A DNA stretch of 64,000 bases from Arachis hypogaea (GCF_003086295.3 NC_092043.1:51426598-51490597); one strand, 5' to 3'; counted from the stretch's first letter, positions 1 to 11,997 are shown. The notes: a model not told the origin generated them from the letters alone. Numbers and translations are program-made.

Positions 1-775
1 CCCTATCTCACTTAGGCAAGGTTATGTACAGTTTGAAAAATATGATATGCTAGGCGATGACAACATTCGTGTTATATTTTACAGTCAATCCAGATTTTCA
101 GATTTGGGAGCTATGGAGTTGTTCGCGAGAATGGCTGATGTGGAGGGTAGCTCCGGTGGATCTGCTCCAAATCCGCCCACCGTCGGAGTAGATGGTGCTT
201 CAAGTGCCATTCCAACCCGTCAGACGTTGCCGCCCACGTTTCATCTCCATCATTTGCAGCCCAACTGCCTATTCATGCCGATGATGGAGATTACCTGGTG
301 ATGTGCGTACCTTCGAAGAGCTTGTGGCGGCAATAAGAGGGGGACCAGTATTGGATGGTGCAATTACGTTCATGGAGGTCAAGGATAGGGATCCACTTGC
401 TGAGGTCATAGGCGATGATGATTCAGATTCAGAACCACCCGTTATTGGTGATGAATCTGACGGTGAGGATGACACAAGATTAGTTGGGAGATCGCAAGGC
501 CAATCAAGTTCTCAGACACAACAGTACCCTCCACACTTTTCTACATTGGATCTTGAGGCGATGAATCAACTAGCATTTCCAGGTCAACAAATGTCAACTA
601 TTCACAGAGACGAGCACATTATGCATGGGACAAAGGAGTTTGAGGTCCGGCAGCGGCTCCAGAGTAAGGAGAAGGCAGTGTTGACAGTGAAGAGTTATAA
701 TATTCGTCGTGGTGTTCAGTATAAGGTGTTTGAGTCGTACCAGTTGAAGTATCACGGGAAGTGCGTTCAGTTATA
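1..775 (+). pseudogene. MULE transposase, N-terminal fragment (runs off window start)
   Basis: Fragment of the N-terminal part of a plant Mutator-like (MULE) transposase. After an acidic stretch (rich in D, S and E, about 390-480), the reading from 303 to 775 ends in a MuDR-type DNA-binding domain with the block FEVRQRLQSKEKAVLTVKSY and then RRGVQYKV. An upstream frame (47-301) encodes the preceding segment, and the two are out of frame near 290-303, so there is at least one frameshift. The MULE catalytic core and SWIM zinc finger are absent: homology stops at about 775, where an oppositely oriented gene fragment begins. It is not functional. The family assignment is from recognised motifs; the frameshift and truncation are seen directly. 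Confidence 0.75.
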
Positions 776-1390
776 ATATTCTTTACATTCTGATTGGAAA
801 CTCTGCAGAGACACCTATATAACCAAGACAACGTGGCCAAACACCTGCTATACCTACCGGGTCCGTCGAGATCTACAACATACGGGAGCCAGCCTAAGTG
901 AACTCTAGCACCAGACTTGTTGCCAAAAAGTATCGTGGACAATAACATCATGATCTAACCACACGCATAGACCTGTACGTCGGCTCTGTAGTATCAGTCG
1001 GCATGACTCTGAACCTATTTTGAAACCAGCCATACGACACGGTGAACTCATCGATACAGTCCTCAGGAGGAAGTCCACCGAACAACTCTTCAAACCACTG
1101 CCACGCAGGCTTTCCACCCTCCATCAACTGCTCAAATTCACTGAGACAACCACTAACTGGAAATCCATCAACAGGGAGGCCGAACTGATATGCCACATCC
1201 TGTAAAGTAACAGTGCACTCCCTACATGGCACGTGAAAAGTGTGAGTCTCTGGACGCCATCGCTCAACAAAGGCACTAACCATTGGCTCATCTAGCTTAT
1301 ACTAATAATCATTTAGCCTAGCAACATGTAGCAATCCGGCGCTATCTAGGTAAGGCATAGTACGGTCATGCAATATCATCTTTTTGTGCC
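776..1390 (-). pseudogene. Plant mobile domain (PMD/MAIN-like) protein fragment
   Basis: Minus-strand fragment of the plant mobile domain family (often annotated as serine/threonine-protein phosphatase 7 long form homolog). Readable blocks are FVERWRPETHTFHVPCRECT, TLQDVAYQFGLPVDG and FEELFGGLPPED (1283-948), then, in another frame, RVHLGWLPYVVDLD and LSWLYRCLCRVSNQN (951 to about 780). A frameshift lies near 950. The similarity stops abruptly next to the MULE fragment at about 775. PMD genes are known passengers of plant MULEs, so both probably belong to one element whose middle was deleted. It is non-coding today. Confidence 0.75.
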
Positions 1391-1981
1391 TACGGATGCT
1401 CCATACACACCGGGTTGGCTGATAATAGAATAACAAGCACAGTCACAACTCAACATCGCATAACAACCAAAAACATGTATCAGAATTCAACCTCACCCCT
1501 AAACCAAACAAGAACCATACCAATCCTAAACATGTTAAGCTTAAGGTTTTACAAATTTCTAACACAACAAGCTTTTTTTTCCCAAAAAAACTCACATTAT
1601 TATAACTAAACACATCAACGTCATTGACTATATCAGTTGTAAACCAAATTAACCACTAACTTCTTCGTCGATAAAACCTGCCACATGCGTGATGCCATTC
1701 AATCGGTACATGTCACATTCGTTCCTCGCCATCTTGCATCACCCCTCAACGCCACCAAACCAACCTTCAACCGTCTCCAACCCAACCTTCCACCGCCGCC
1801 CTTATCACCTCAATCCTCCGTCGTGGGCCACCGTCAACGCCGTGCACCGGAGGCCACCCCTTTCGCCGCCTAACCAACCCTCCATCGCGCCGACTTTCCT
1901 CCACTACACCCTTCCTTCACTTTTTGGCCGTGGCTCTCCTCCACTCAAGTAAGTTCCTCGCCGCTAATGGGGTCTCACGAA
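1391..1981. other. Flank of the MULE/PMD remnant, no gene seen
   Basis: Upstream (5') side of the PMD fragment. A C-rich, proline-coding low-complexity stretch lies at about 1740-1950. I see no credible domain or splice structure; it is probably the leader or terminal region of the transposon. Confidence 0.4.
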
Positions 1982-2194
1982 TGAGACATTACTCGTGGGA
2001 AGGAAACTGGGGTTAGAGGGTAATACATGATTCGTTCTAGGCTGTTGAGGGGTGTATAGATGCATGTAAATCGTGCTGGGTTGGTGGGGTTAGGATTGCA
2101 TGTAAATCGTGCTAAGGTATTGTGGGGATTGGATTTGCACGTAAATCGTGCTAGGGGGTAGAGGGTCAGGAAGCAGCACGTAAATCGTGCCAGG
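1982..2194. repeat. Degenerate tandem array, unit about 36-39 bp
   Basis: Four clear units begin TGCATGTAAATCGTGCT or TGCACGTAAATCGTGCT at 2061, 2097, 2136 and 2175 (spacing 36, 39, 39). Two more decayed units can be aligned upstream at about 1986 and 2023. Related CGATTTAC and AAATCGT words continue to about 2340. This looks like a subterminal repeat array of the adjacent MULE-type element. Confidence 0.7.
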
Positions 2195-2468
2195 GTAGAA
2201 GATTTTAGGTTAAAAAGCATTAACCATCTTAGCTTAGGACGATTTACTTGTTTCTTCTAACACACAGGGGGCTTGAACGATTTATGCCTTCTTCAGCTAT
2301 GCAATTCATGTATAAATCGTTGCAGGGTGCAATGATTTATATATTGATTAAAACACACGAGTCTATAATGATTTATATATTATACGGTTTAGGAGATTCA
2401 CCTTCATGAAAATTATTTAAGAGAATCACATAATATAGAAAGCCAAATAATTTATTTAAATAAAAAAA

Positions 2469-2469
<1 letters not shown>

Positions 2470-2519
<50 letters not shown>
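2470..2519. repeat. (TA)n microsatellite
   Basis: About 50 bp of uninterrupted TA dinucleotides. Confidence 0.95.
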
Positions 2520-2521
<2 letters not shown>

Positions 2522-2605
2522 CTCCTTAAAGACTTTAATTGTGTATAATTAACACAACATATATTTCTCCTTAAAGACTTTAATTGTGTATAATTAACAC
2601 AACAC
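2515..2605. repeat. 45-bp tandem duplication
   Basis: The unit starting TCTCCTTAAAGACTTTAATT occurs at 2521 and again at 2566. The two copies are almost identical over 45 bp, suggesting a recent slippage duplication beside the TA tract. Confidence 0.9.
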
Positions 2606-2779
2606 ATTTAAACTATTTATGTGGATTCTAAGATGAAAATATTGTATGTAATTGACTCATTCTTCCTTTTCATTATTTGTCAAGTAGAGGAACCCAAAAA
2701 AGTACAATTTAATATTAGAGGAATTATTCGAAACATACAGTATTTTAGATTTTTTTTTTTTTACATTAGACACTTTAAT

Positions 2780-4540
2780 TAAGAGTTCATAATGGAAGGA
2801 ATTTAATTAAGAGATTTGATAGGAAGATTGGTAATGAGGCTTGGCTATCTATATTTATTTTAAGATCTTGAGTAAATTACACTTAGACTATTGTCTTGAT
2901 GTAATTTGCAATAATGGAATTTTTAGAGTAGAAAATTCTCATTTTTTTAGATTTCAGACTATATAGACAATCTATTCTTTTTATAAGTAGTGGAATAATT
3001 AAGAGATTATAACTAGTATAACAAATTTTTTTGGAATTTAATCCTAAAGTCTTTGATAATATATTTTTGAGAAAGAAGAAGTTGAAAAGACAAATTCATC
3101 ATATCCAAAAGTGATTGAAAGTTACTGGTATTATGTTTTTGAAAATCAAAGAAACTGAGTTAAGAAAAGACTATAAAAAACTATTGTTACAAGAAGAGCT
3201 CTTTTGATATTAGAAGTATAAATATAAAAAATTTTCATCTTGCAAAATTTGTTATGCAAAAATCAAAACAAAGTTCATGATCTTTATGTTAAAGGTGATT
3301 TTTGTCCTACTGATCTAGATTTTCTTCATCATGAGACTCTCATATTTTATAAGGCTCTATTTGGCACAATTGAAGAAGTTGAAATTGATTGTTTAAGGGA
3401 CGTTCTTACGCTCTTTGTGAGTGTGAGGTTGGAGCTTTGCTTATTACACCAGTCTTCTTTGTAGAGGTGAAGTTAGCAGTCTTAAATATGAATCCTTTCA
3501 AAGCTTTTGATCCGGATGATTTTTAATTTTTTTTCCTTTCAAAGAATATTAAGAGATAGTGGACAGTTAAATTTAGAATATTGTCAGAAGGGTTTTTTTC
3601 TAGCGATCTTTTGAACCTTAGGATGATTTCTCTTGGTGTATCGACCTTTCTAATCAATATTTCTGGTTTGATAAGTGGTGTCTTGATGATCCAATTGCTA
3701 AGGATCTTTTTTTGTGTGCATATTTATGATTTTGATTTGACTATTTGAGATATTTGGCGGAGTGATCAATGGGACTTTTAGGATATTTTCTCTCTTATTC
3801 TAGAGGACGTTAGATAGCATTTAAACGGGTATAATCCGAATTTACAAGGTGGAGAGAGACCTAATTGAATTTGGCATTCAGTTATCTCTAAACTTTATTC
3901 AGCTAGTAGTTGATATAGTTGGTTGGCTAAGAAGAAATTAAGTTGGGATAGGCATGATAATTGGTTGAGTCTGACGACGTCACATTCTAAAAAAGTTCAA
4001 GTTCTTGTAATGCTTTCTTTACGTTCGGGTTTAGATTTATTCGTGATTTAGCTCAGTTGAATACTTGTCATTGCTGTCAACTTAGTCCTAAAATTGTTCT
4101 TTATTGTCTATAGAATTTTTCCAATTATAGAGATTTGGGCATTGTTTGAATTATATTATGATCACTTGGACTTATAACACTGGCTTTGTCAAGGTCTTAG
4201 TCTTAGACTCTTGGAGATGCTTTTCTTTTTTACTTGATTATCTGGTGAATTTGGAGAAGCATGAAAATTATTTATTTAGTCCCAATGATTCTTAAAGTAC
4301 TAGTAATGCAGTCAGTTTAATTTGTAGCTTAACAAAGAAGTTGCTTAGTATCTTCTCAATCCATTTATTTTTGTTCTCTTCCTCCCTTTATTTGCACTAG
4401 ACTCCTCCTATCGAATCCATTAAATTGAATTGTGATGTTAATGCTTCTGATGATTTATAAATTTTGAATATATTTTTCGTAATTCTGATAGTTGTTGATT
4501 AAAGAATTGTACTGTAAAAAATTAAAATTTGTAATGTCTT
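2780..4540 (+). mobile_element. Degenerate L1-type LINE lacking most of its reverse transcriptase
   Basis: Heavily mutated plant L1-clade non-LTR retrotransposon. Recognisable parts in order are: the spacer between endonuclease and RT (KELRKDYKKLL-like near 3150, then QEELF), the run CVKGDFCPTDLDFLHHETL (about 3290-3340), and the RT entry motif EVKLAVLNMNPFKAFDPDDF (about 3465-3525, equivalent to VKKAVF-M-KAPGPDGF). The text then jumps directly to the post-RT region with a F-FDKW-type motif (about 3665) and a Cys/His zf-RVT block CHCCQLSPKIVLYCL (about 4070-4110). A remnant of the RNase H start (KLNCDVNA, about 4425) follows. The polymerase palm with its YADD box is missing. Many stops and frameshifts; inactive. 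Confidence 0.7.
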
Positions 4541-6420
4541 TTTTGCTAAGTTATATACAATTTGAAGAAAAGAGATGCTATATGAAAATGATTATTTGTA
4601 TACTCTTTTCTTGATAAATAGACAAATATCTGATAATAATATTTCAGAGTAAAATTTGATAAAATAGATTAAGAATATTATAAATTAGAATTGGAGTGTT
4701 ATTATTATTTTAATTCAAAAAAATATAAATAATAAAGCGAACTGTATAGCCAAAGCAACTATTTTCAACAAAAGTCTTATTTAAAGTGACTTCAACTTTA
4801 GAATGATATTTAATATTGGATTAACTTAGACATGACTCCAACCAATTAACCAAGAAAAGTAGAAAACCATATCTCTTTGCAATGTAAAAATGTGCCCTGG
4901 AAGTATAGCTAAACTAGTGCATGGAATGTTTCTCAGGGGAAAAAGGGATATTTTTGTGGTTTTGGTGAGGGTCATTACCAGCCGCGTATGCTTCATCAAA
5001 TATTCAAGCATTGGGCTACACATGCTTCGAAAAGCCCAGTCCACACTTACCCGGTATATATTCATACAAAAATTAAGTGATAAACCGAAAATTGATTGAG
5101 AAAAAGAATTAAAAAGTGGGAATCAAACCGCACGATAAATTTTACCTGGTTATTGTGACTTTTCTTGGTTGAATTTAAAACTAATTCTAGTTTGAATTAG
5201 CAGCTCTATTTGTCTGGAAGTACCCATTTCGTTTTCAAAAGAAAAGAAAGTGTATGCACATGAAATTCCATCCCAGAAGTTGAATCTGGTATTTGGTTTC
5301 CAAAAGTAATAATGTGTGGACATTCAAAAAAGCAAGCAAGCAAAACACTTGTCCTCCACGCTTCCACCTCCCCAATAAGGCAATAACTTTGTTTTTATTT
5401 ACAAACGTAACCACCTACCCTTTCCTTTGAGCCCATTTGCCTTTCATTTTCTATCCCACAACTCCACGTGCGTTTATATTACTAGTTTGAAATTAAATGA
5501 CTTTCGAGTTTCGTCAACATGTAATATTACTTACAGAATTATTTTTTTTCGATTAACAACACTCAATTTTTTAAAATTATTTTATTTAATTTAAATTTTA
5601 AAATTAACTAGTGTTAACTAACTAAAACCTGTTTGTTATACTTTTTCTTACCAGCTAGACTTCTAGTGCAATATAAGAGAACGCACCACTTGAGAATAAG
5701 TTTGACTATATTTCTCATTATTCCTCTAATATTTTTGGAAATCAAACAAGGTAATTTACCGTCATCCAAATCCGACTTTATTAACAATGAAATAATGACC
5801 TACCATATAGGAGCTGAGAGTGTGCAAGTTTATTTAATTTAACTAGTTCTACTCTCTAGGGTCAAACATACACTTGAAACTCTTATAATATGTATGTTGG
5901 TTACTGCCAAGTGCCAAATGTATCTACTCAATTGTTAAAGACAGAGCACATGGAAGAAAAAGCAGGGGGGAATGTGTAATGTTTATTGGAGTAGCACCAA
6001 ATTGATATTTTTCTCTATTCTTGTCTTTTGTCTTGGGTTAGATGTTCAATCACAAAAGTGGCATATGCAGAGTCTAATCTCTCTTTAATTTAATTGGTGG
6101 TTGTTAATGTTTTTCAAAAAAATTATTGATTGAATTGTGGTAGTGTAGAAAAGTGTTACTCCCACTAGCAATGCAATAACATAATAACATTCAATTGTGA
6201 CCACCAGAATGAAGACTAGTGAAGAGTGAGTTAATTCTTTGGTTATGTACCTATCATCATTCTTTACTTTTACTAGAGCTTCAATTGTTGACTTTGCATA
6301 TATTTTCTTCTGGCTAGTGTTAATAGGGTGGCATATTCGGTTGGGTTTTAATTTATCACCCGTCCCCGACAAGGCGACAACTCTCGTGTCACGCGTTCCA
6401 CTTCGCATTTTCGTTGCCAC
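4541..6420. other. Intergenic, no gene recognised
   Basis: AT-rich sequence. Open frames at 4890-5099 and 5633-5842 have no recognisable motif or splice structure and are probably chance frames. Confidence 0.5.
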
Positions 6421-6510
<90 letters not shown>

Positions 6511-6529
6511 GTAATAATAATAATATCAT
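6421..6529. repeat. (TAA)n microsatellite
   Basis: About 105 bp of ATA/TAA trinucleotide with one interruption (GTAATAATA near 6511). Likely highly polymorphic. Confidence 0.97.
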
Positions 6530-6720
6530 ATGATCAACAAAAAATTATTATTCTTTTATCAATATTTAATTAAATAAGGAAAAATTATTATTTTTATCAA
6601 TATTTAATTAAAGAAGATATTTTTATATTAAATTTTAAATTCTAAATTTTAAATCTTAAATTCTAATGAGATAATAAAAATAAAACATTAGTGATATAAA
6701 ATATTTATTAATATTAATAA

Positions 6721-7230
6721 AAGTAAAATATTATTTTAGTTTTTAATATTTGAACCAAATTTTAATTTGGTGTCTAATGTTTTAAATGATCTATTTCAAT
6801 TTTAAAAAAATTTTAAATGGATTCAATATTATCTTATCATTAAATTTAAAATAACTAATTTGTATATTGAATAATCAATAATATTTGATTTAGATATCTA
6901 AGTAAAATTGATCTATCAACGATTACTAATATAAAAGTTTTTCTTTTAATTTTAAAACGTTAATAATTGATTGTTAGGATATAAAGTTTTGTATAAAAAA
7001 AATGAGGAAAAGTGCCACAAGAAGATTTTGGCTTTTGTTTTCTAATACATGAAAAAAGATATAATTTAATTAGTAATATTATTAACGTTTACGTCACTCG
7101 TCTTATGGTTAGTGTCAAATTTAATCATAAAACTACATTGACCTATTTAAAGTTTTTTATGACAAGAATAGAATGTTAAAACTAAATTAAAATTTGACCC
7201 AAACATTAAAAACTAAAATAATACTTTAGT
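6721..7230. mobile_element. MITE-like element with about 45-70-bp inverted ends, upstream of the PSY gene
   Basis: The left end (ATATTATTTTAGTTTTTAAT, then CCAAATTTTAATTT) is mirrored at 7180-7230 as AAATTAAAATTTGACCC followed by ATTAAAAACTAAAATAAT. ATTAATAA occurs just outside both ends and may be the 8-bp target duplication. There is no coding capacity. The right end lies about 235 bp before the putative TATA box of the PSY-type gene, so it could contribute to that promoter. Confidence 0.6.
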
Positions 7231-7464
7231 GAATTAATAAAAATATTAACCTCCTAATTTGTACTATTAATTAAGAAGTCCATCACCTAACAGAACAAAA
7301 TCTTTACCCTTTCCCATCCTCTTCCAAGAAATGACGGGTTCCTACCACCTTTTGGAGTTTTCCTTGCAATGCATATGATATGATATATAATTGCTTTTTC
7401 CCATCATCCACTTTATTTTAATTTCCATAAATATAAATAACAAAATCTGATACAAATCTACATG

Positions 7465-7473
7465 TATAAATAG
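7465..7473 (+). promoter_or_regulatory. Putative TATA box of the PSY-type gene
   Basis: TATAAATAG in an otherwise ordinary upstream region, about 125 bp before the first ATG cluster (7592). The sequence and spacing suit a plant TATA box; no expression evidence. Confidence 0.5.
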
Positions 7474-7591
7474 GGAGTACTAGCTTAGTAGAAAGCAACG
7501 TAACTAAACGAATCTAGACTAAGTAGTGTGTGTTATATATCCATCCATTATAAGGAAGTAGTGCATAATGTGCTAAGCTACAATATTAACG

Positions 7592-8103
7592 ATGATGATG
7601 ATGATGAAAGGCACCGCAATGATTCGCTTGTTCTCTGTCATCTGATATGCTTGACGAGAGCAGTCCCTATCACAAGTAAATTCAAAACTATCATATAATT
7701 TTAATCAATTGCTGAATTATTCACAATCGATCGTGTTCTAATTCTAGCTCGCTTCTCCTATATACATTTGTAATTTTGTAAACAGGAACCCAAAGCCTTA
7801 TTATGCATAAAGGTCCCCAAGTTGATGCTGCTTTATTGGCGGTGGAGAATATCAACAACCACAACGTTAACCTACAACGAGTAAGTTAAATTAATATACT
7901 AATTATATATGCATGCATCGTTTCTTAGTAACAATATTGATAATAATAATGCACAGGAAGTTGTCATCATCAGAGAAAGAGACTTGGAGGAGACAAGAAG
8001 TAGTTCAGCCGTTAATACCGAGAGGATGGGGTTGTTGGAACTGCATGACTACCCACCTACAGGGTCTAATGACCGTCACAATCCAAAACCACCATCTCCA
8101 TAG
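7592..8103 (+). CDS. PSY-family tyrosine-sulfated peptide precursor, apparent frameshift in exon 1
   Basis: Precursor of a secreted plant peptide of the PSY (plant peptide containing sulfated tyrosine) family, which promotes cell expansion or balances growth and stress through LRR receptor kinases. The C-terminus DYPPTGSNDRHNPKPPSP matches the PSY pattern DY-x5-N-x2-H-x-P-x2-P residue for residue; the Asp-Tyr pair is the expected TPST sulfation site. Inferred exons are 7592-7675, 7786-7880 and 7957-8103, with GTAAAT/CAG and GTAAGT/CAG borders in phase across exons 2 and 3. Exon 1 has ATGs at 7592-7604 and 7619 that open a hydrophobic signal-like stretch (MIRLFSVI), but TGA follows at 7643. 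The frame that joins exon 2 correctly (CLTRAVPITR) is offset by one, so one base appears lost near 7643-7646. Either a recent frameshift or an assembly error; the mature peptide exon is intact. Confidence 0.75.
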
Positions 8104-10236
8104 CATTTCAATGTTGTGTATTGATCGACCATAATCAACCCATGTGGCGTCTGCCTCTACGTATGAATTTTCACTATATATTATGAATGAATATCATGTT
8201 TTATTATGTTATGCTAATTCAGTGTTATTAGGGAATAAATTAAACTAGTTTCTCAATAACTTGCTTAAGTGGAAGCAAAAATGTAAGCTGCACTGATGAA
8301 GATGAGTATCAATTATTAATTAATTGAGACGCGACCCTGTGTCTGTCACTTAAATTTCTGTTATTATATATTGATTTAAAAAAAATTATGCACAACATAA
8401 AATCGACTATTAAAATTATAAGTATATGTTTAATTTAATTTAATATGTATTTTATATTTTAATATATATTTTATACTTTTAATTTTAATAATTAATTTTA
8501 ATGTGCATTTGACATTATTGATTAATTTATGAAAAAATATAGGTAGACAATGAAAATATTAAACAATGTGAATAATAGATATATTGAATGTTCAATTTAC
8601 TAGGTGTGCAGATAGTTATTCTAATATCAAGGATGGAAAAGTCTAAGGGCCACCAGTTTTATTAAAATCTGTCCAGCATTTAATCTGCAAAAGCAAAGTG
8701 AGTGATCTCTCACCTTTGGATGAAATATCACATCATTGAAATTACCAATGATAGCTAATTAATGGCTACAAATCACAAAATTTGCTCGTCCTCTAATACT
8801 CCTCTATTAAGATTTAAGTGAATAATTTTAGAAATGTAGTGTGTTTTACTTGAATTTGGTCAATTTTAGAGTCTATTATTCATATTATTTAAAAAAATCA
8901 TAGGTTACTTTGGTTACTTAACATAGCACTTAATTTATTTGCACATAATTTATTTATATTACACTACTGTTCATTCACTTCAACCTTATTAGCTTTACAA
9001 TAATGTTTCTTAAGTCCCTCCTACATACAATCATACTTGTCCATACCACAACATATATAGCCTTTATACAACTTCTTCTTCTTTATATTAGTATTAGAAT
9101 TTAGATACTCTAAAATAAATCATTGATAATAAAACAAGAGATTAATTATTATTAAATTTATAATTTTTAATTTATCATATATAAATTTTATTATCTTAAT
9201 TTAATATTAATTAAATACTTACGTTTTTACTTTATAAGTCTCTTTACTTTAAAATATCTTGATCCTTGTTATTATTATTATTAAAAATTTTAAAGAATAA
9301 CATTTTAATTTACAAAAATTGATTAGTGTCAACTTAAAAATAAGATAAAAAAATATTGGACATCTAAATTTTTCATTGATATTATTATGCATTCAATATT
9401 ATTTTTGCCATTAAACACCACTATTGACTATTGGCACCAAATTTGAACTCGACTAAAAATAGAATGTCGATGCATGTCAATGGTGAAATCTAAAGACATT
9501 TAATCAAGTAAGAGTAAAGTTATAGGTGATACGAAAGACTAAACAAAAAGGTTACATGTGTAAATACAATTTTATCCAATTACGACGAACGTGAAAACAT
9601 TACTTGAGAAGTATTACTTGACTATCAAGCTGCAGCGAGAACGTGGGTGCTTGTCTGTGAGGAACAAGTAATGGAGAGAAGGTGAGTAAAGGTTAATGAA
9701 TGCCAAAGAAAATATCTCAGTAGAGTTCTTTTTCTATAAATATGAGAATCAAAAGAGTGAAAAGGGACTTCCATTTAACATCACAAAATCACACTAAAAT
9801 TTTGTAAATTCTCAGTCACACTGACTCAATAGAAAATTATAGAATGCAAATACATACGAGTGTAAGGAATCAATTCATTTTATTTATTTCATTTGTTTAA
9901 CCATTTTTTTAGTTCGGTTTTGTTGATTCAATTTCTAACTTTGTTCTACCAAATTGGGTTCATTAGTTCATTTAAATAAGTGTTGGGGTTTAAATTCCGT
10001 TTTATACATATAGCAGCAACTTATTGGTCAGTAACAGACTCTTAATCTATCATGTTGGAAGATACCGTGAACAAAAAAAAAATCTAACTTTATTCTTCGT
10101 TTTACTTGTTTGAGCAATTTTCTTTTTTTCTTTAACTCTTAATTTACAATTTTTTTTATTTTACTTTAACCTTTTGTTCATGGTAAACATTTATTTGTAC
10201 CCTTTATTATTATCAATCCAAGAATTTCAGTATATT
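8104..10236. other. Intergenic, no gene recognised
   Basis: AT-rich. Around 9730-10080 there is leader-like sequence with a TATA-like TCTATAAATATG (about 9732) and low coding potential, possibly an old LTR fragment. Nothing else supportable. Confidence 0.4.
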
Positions 10237-10994
10237 CAGTAGCGGAACTTGAAACAAATTTTTGGGGGGCATGATAGAAAATAATTGTCAAAAAACTTTT
10301 GATATAAACTCCATTTAAGATAAACTCGTCTAATTTCATCTCTCTGATTTGGATGATATTGCCAAATTTAAAGCCCTTTTCAAGTCTCGTTCCAAAAAAT
10401 TAAGGTCAAACTCATCAGATGTAACTTTTGAACTTTTGAAGGATGTATCTCACTTTCTTCGTGATTCATTAAAATAGAAGAACTATCTACATGTGTTGAT
10501 ATTGTAAAAGTTATATGTTCTCCTTTTTAAATATTAGCCTTCTTCTTAAAAAATGTATTAATTCTTTAATTTTTTATTATTATTTTATATAAAAATTGGA
10601 ATATATATCCTATAGAATATGTAAAGAAGAAGTGAGAAGGACAAATATTAAAATTTATAATATTTATTGAATTTTTTTATCAATTTATACAAATACAATA
10701 ATATTAATACTTATTGAATATTCTATTATTTTTTATCATATAAAAAATTAAATTAAATAAATAGTAAAATATAAAATAATATTAAATTAAATAAATAAAA
10801 ATATCTAATTTTTTATATTTGAACTTAAAGGTAGAGAGAGTGTTGTTTATTGAATTTATTGAGTACTTTAAGTCATAGTAAAGTATGTAAACCAATTGAA
10901 CTATTTTTTATCTTTTAAAAAAATCTTACTAATTTTTTTATAAAAGGTTTGGGGGGGCCATGGCCCCCCTTATCTAAACTAAACTCCACCACTG
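10237..10994. mobile_element. Non-autonomous hAT element (758 bp)
   Basis: Ends CAGTAGCGGAACTT on the left; the complement of the right end reads CAGTGGTGGAGTTT, a common hAT terminal type. It is flanked by 8-bp direct repeats AGTATATT (10229-10236) and AATATATT (10995-11002), 7 of 8 matching. G-runs (TTTGGGGGG, GGGGGGGCCATGGCCCCCC) sit just inside the ends. A short open frame at about 10343-10477 (DLDDIAKFKALFKSRSKKLR) may be a transposase relic. Confidence 0.75.
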
Positions 10995-11398
10995 AATATA
11001 TTTTCACTATTTGTAAAATTTATTTCAACATTAAAATTAATAAATTTTGAATCGAACTCATTTTTTTGAGAGGAGTCAAATTAAAATTATTGATACAATA
11101 TCTGTGTCCAAATTAAACAAACATAAAGCGAAACAACTATATTTATGAAACATCAAAAGATTGGTATGAATAATCTTTTGTAAATATATAAAAAACAATG
11201 AAAGTAATATGTGTTGTTATATTTTCTACACAAATTAAATGATATGATACTTTGATTTATGTTTTATATATATGTTCTAATTATTTTTTAAATTATTTGT
11301 ATATTATATGTAAATTTGGTTATTAGTCATTTTAGAAGTAAATAAATTGTAGATGAAACATTCTCAGTATAAATAAATGTTCTTTGTACCATTATATA

Positions 11399-11515
<117 letters not shown>

Positions 11516-11767
11516 TGAGTTGGTTTAGATCAATCTTAACATGATGTTTAAAAATCAGTTATAAATTAATTAATAGAAATCTTTTATATAAATATTATAA
11601 GTTATAAGAAATCCGATAAGATAATAAGAAGATTAGATGAATAAAAAAAAATAGAAAATCACAACAAGATCAACAATTTCGTGGACTTGAGCTTCTACTG
11701 CTGACATAAAAACATCCCTTTTCATGTCTTTAGATACAAGTCATACAGATTTGTCCGTTCTTTGTAC

Positions 11768-11770
11768 ATA

Positions 11771-11818
<48 letters not shown>
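11768..11818. repeat. (TA)n microsatellite, second copy with similar lead-in
   Basis: About 45 bp of TA following GTTCTTTGTACATAATATAA, which resembles the lead-in to the 11.4-kb tract. Confidence 0.9.
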
Positions 11819-11820
<2 letters not shown>

Positions 11821-11997
11821 TAATTTTTATCAATTATTTTTAATATTAAAAGTAAAAGTTCATGACGCATATAACATTACTCCTTGGTCGTTACATAGCC
11901 AAGTAAGCACCAAGGTAAACTTAGAGATGAATATACGGGTGGAGAACAAGCACAGAAAATCATACCTAGTGAGAAAATATTCGGTTTGATTTCTGAA

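Noticed and set aside
1689..1952. Pro/His/Ser-rich 87-residue frame
   Set aside because: C-rich low complexity beside the MULE/PMD remnant; two overlapping frames look equally gene-like.
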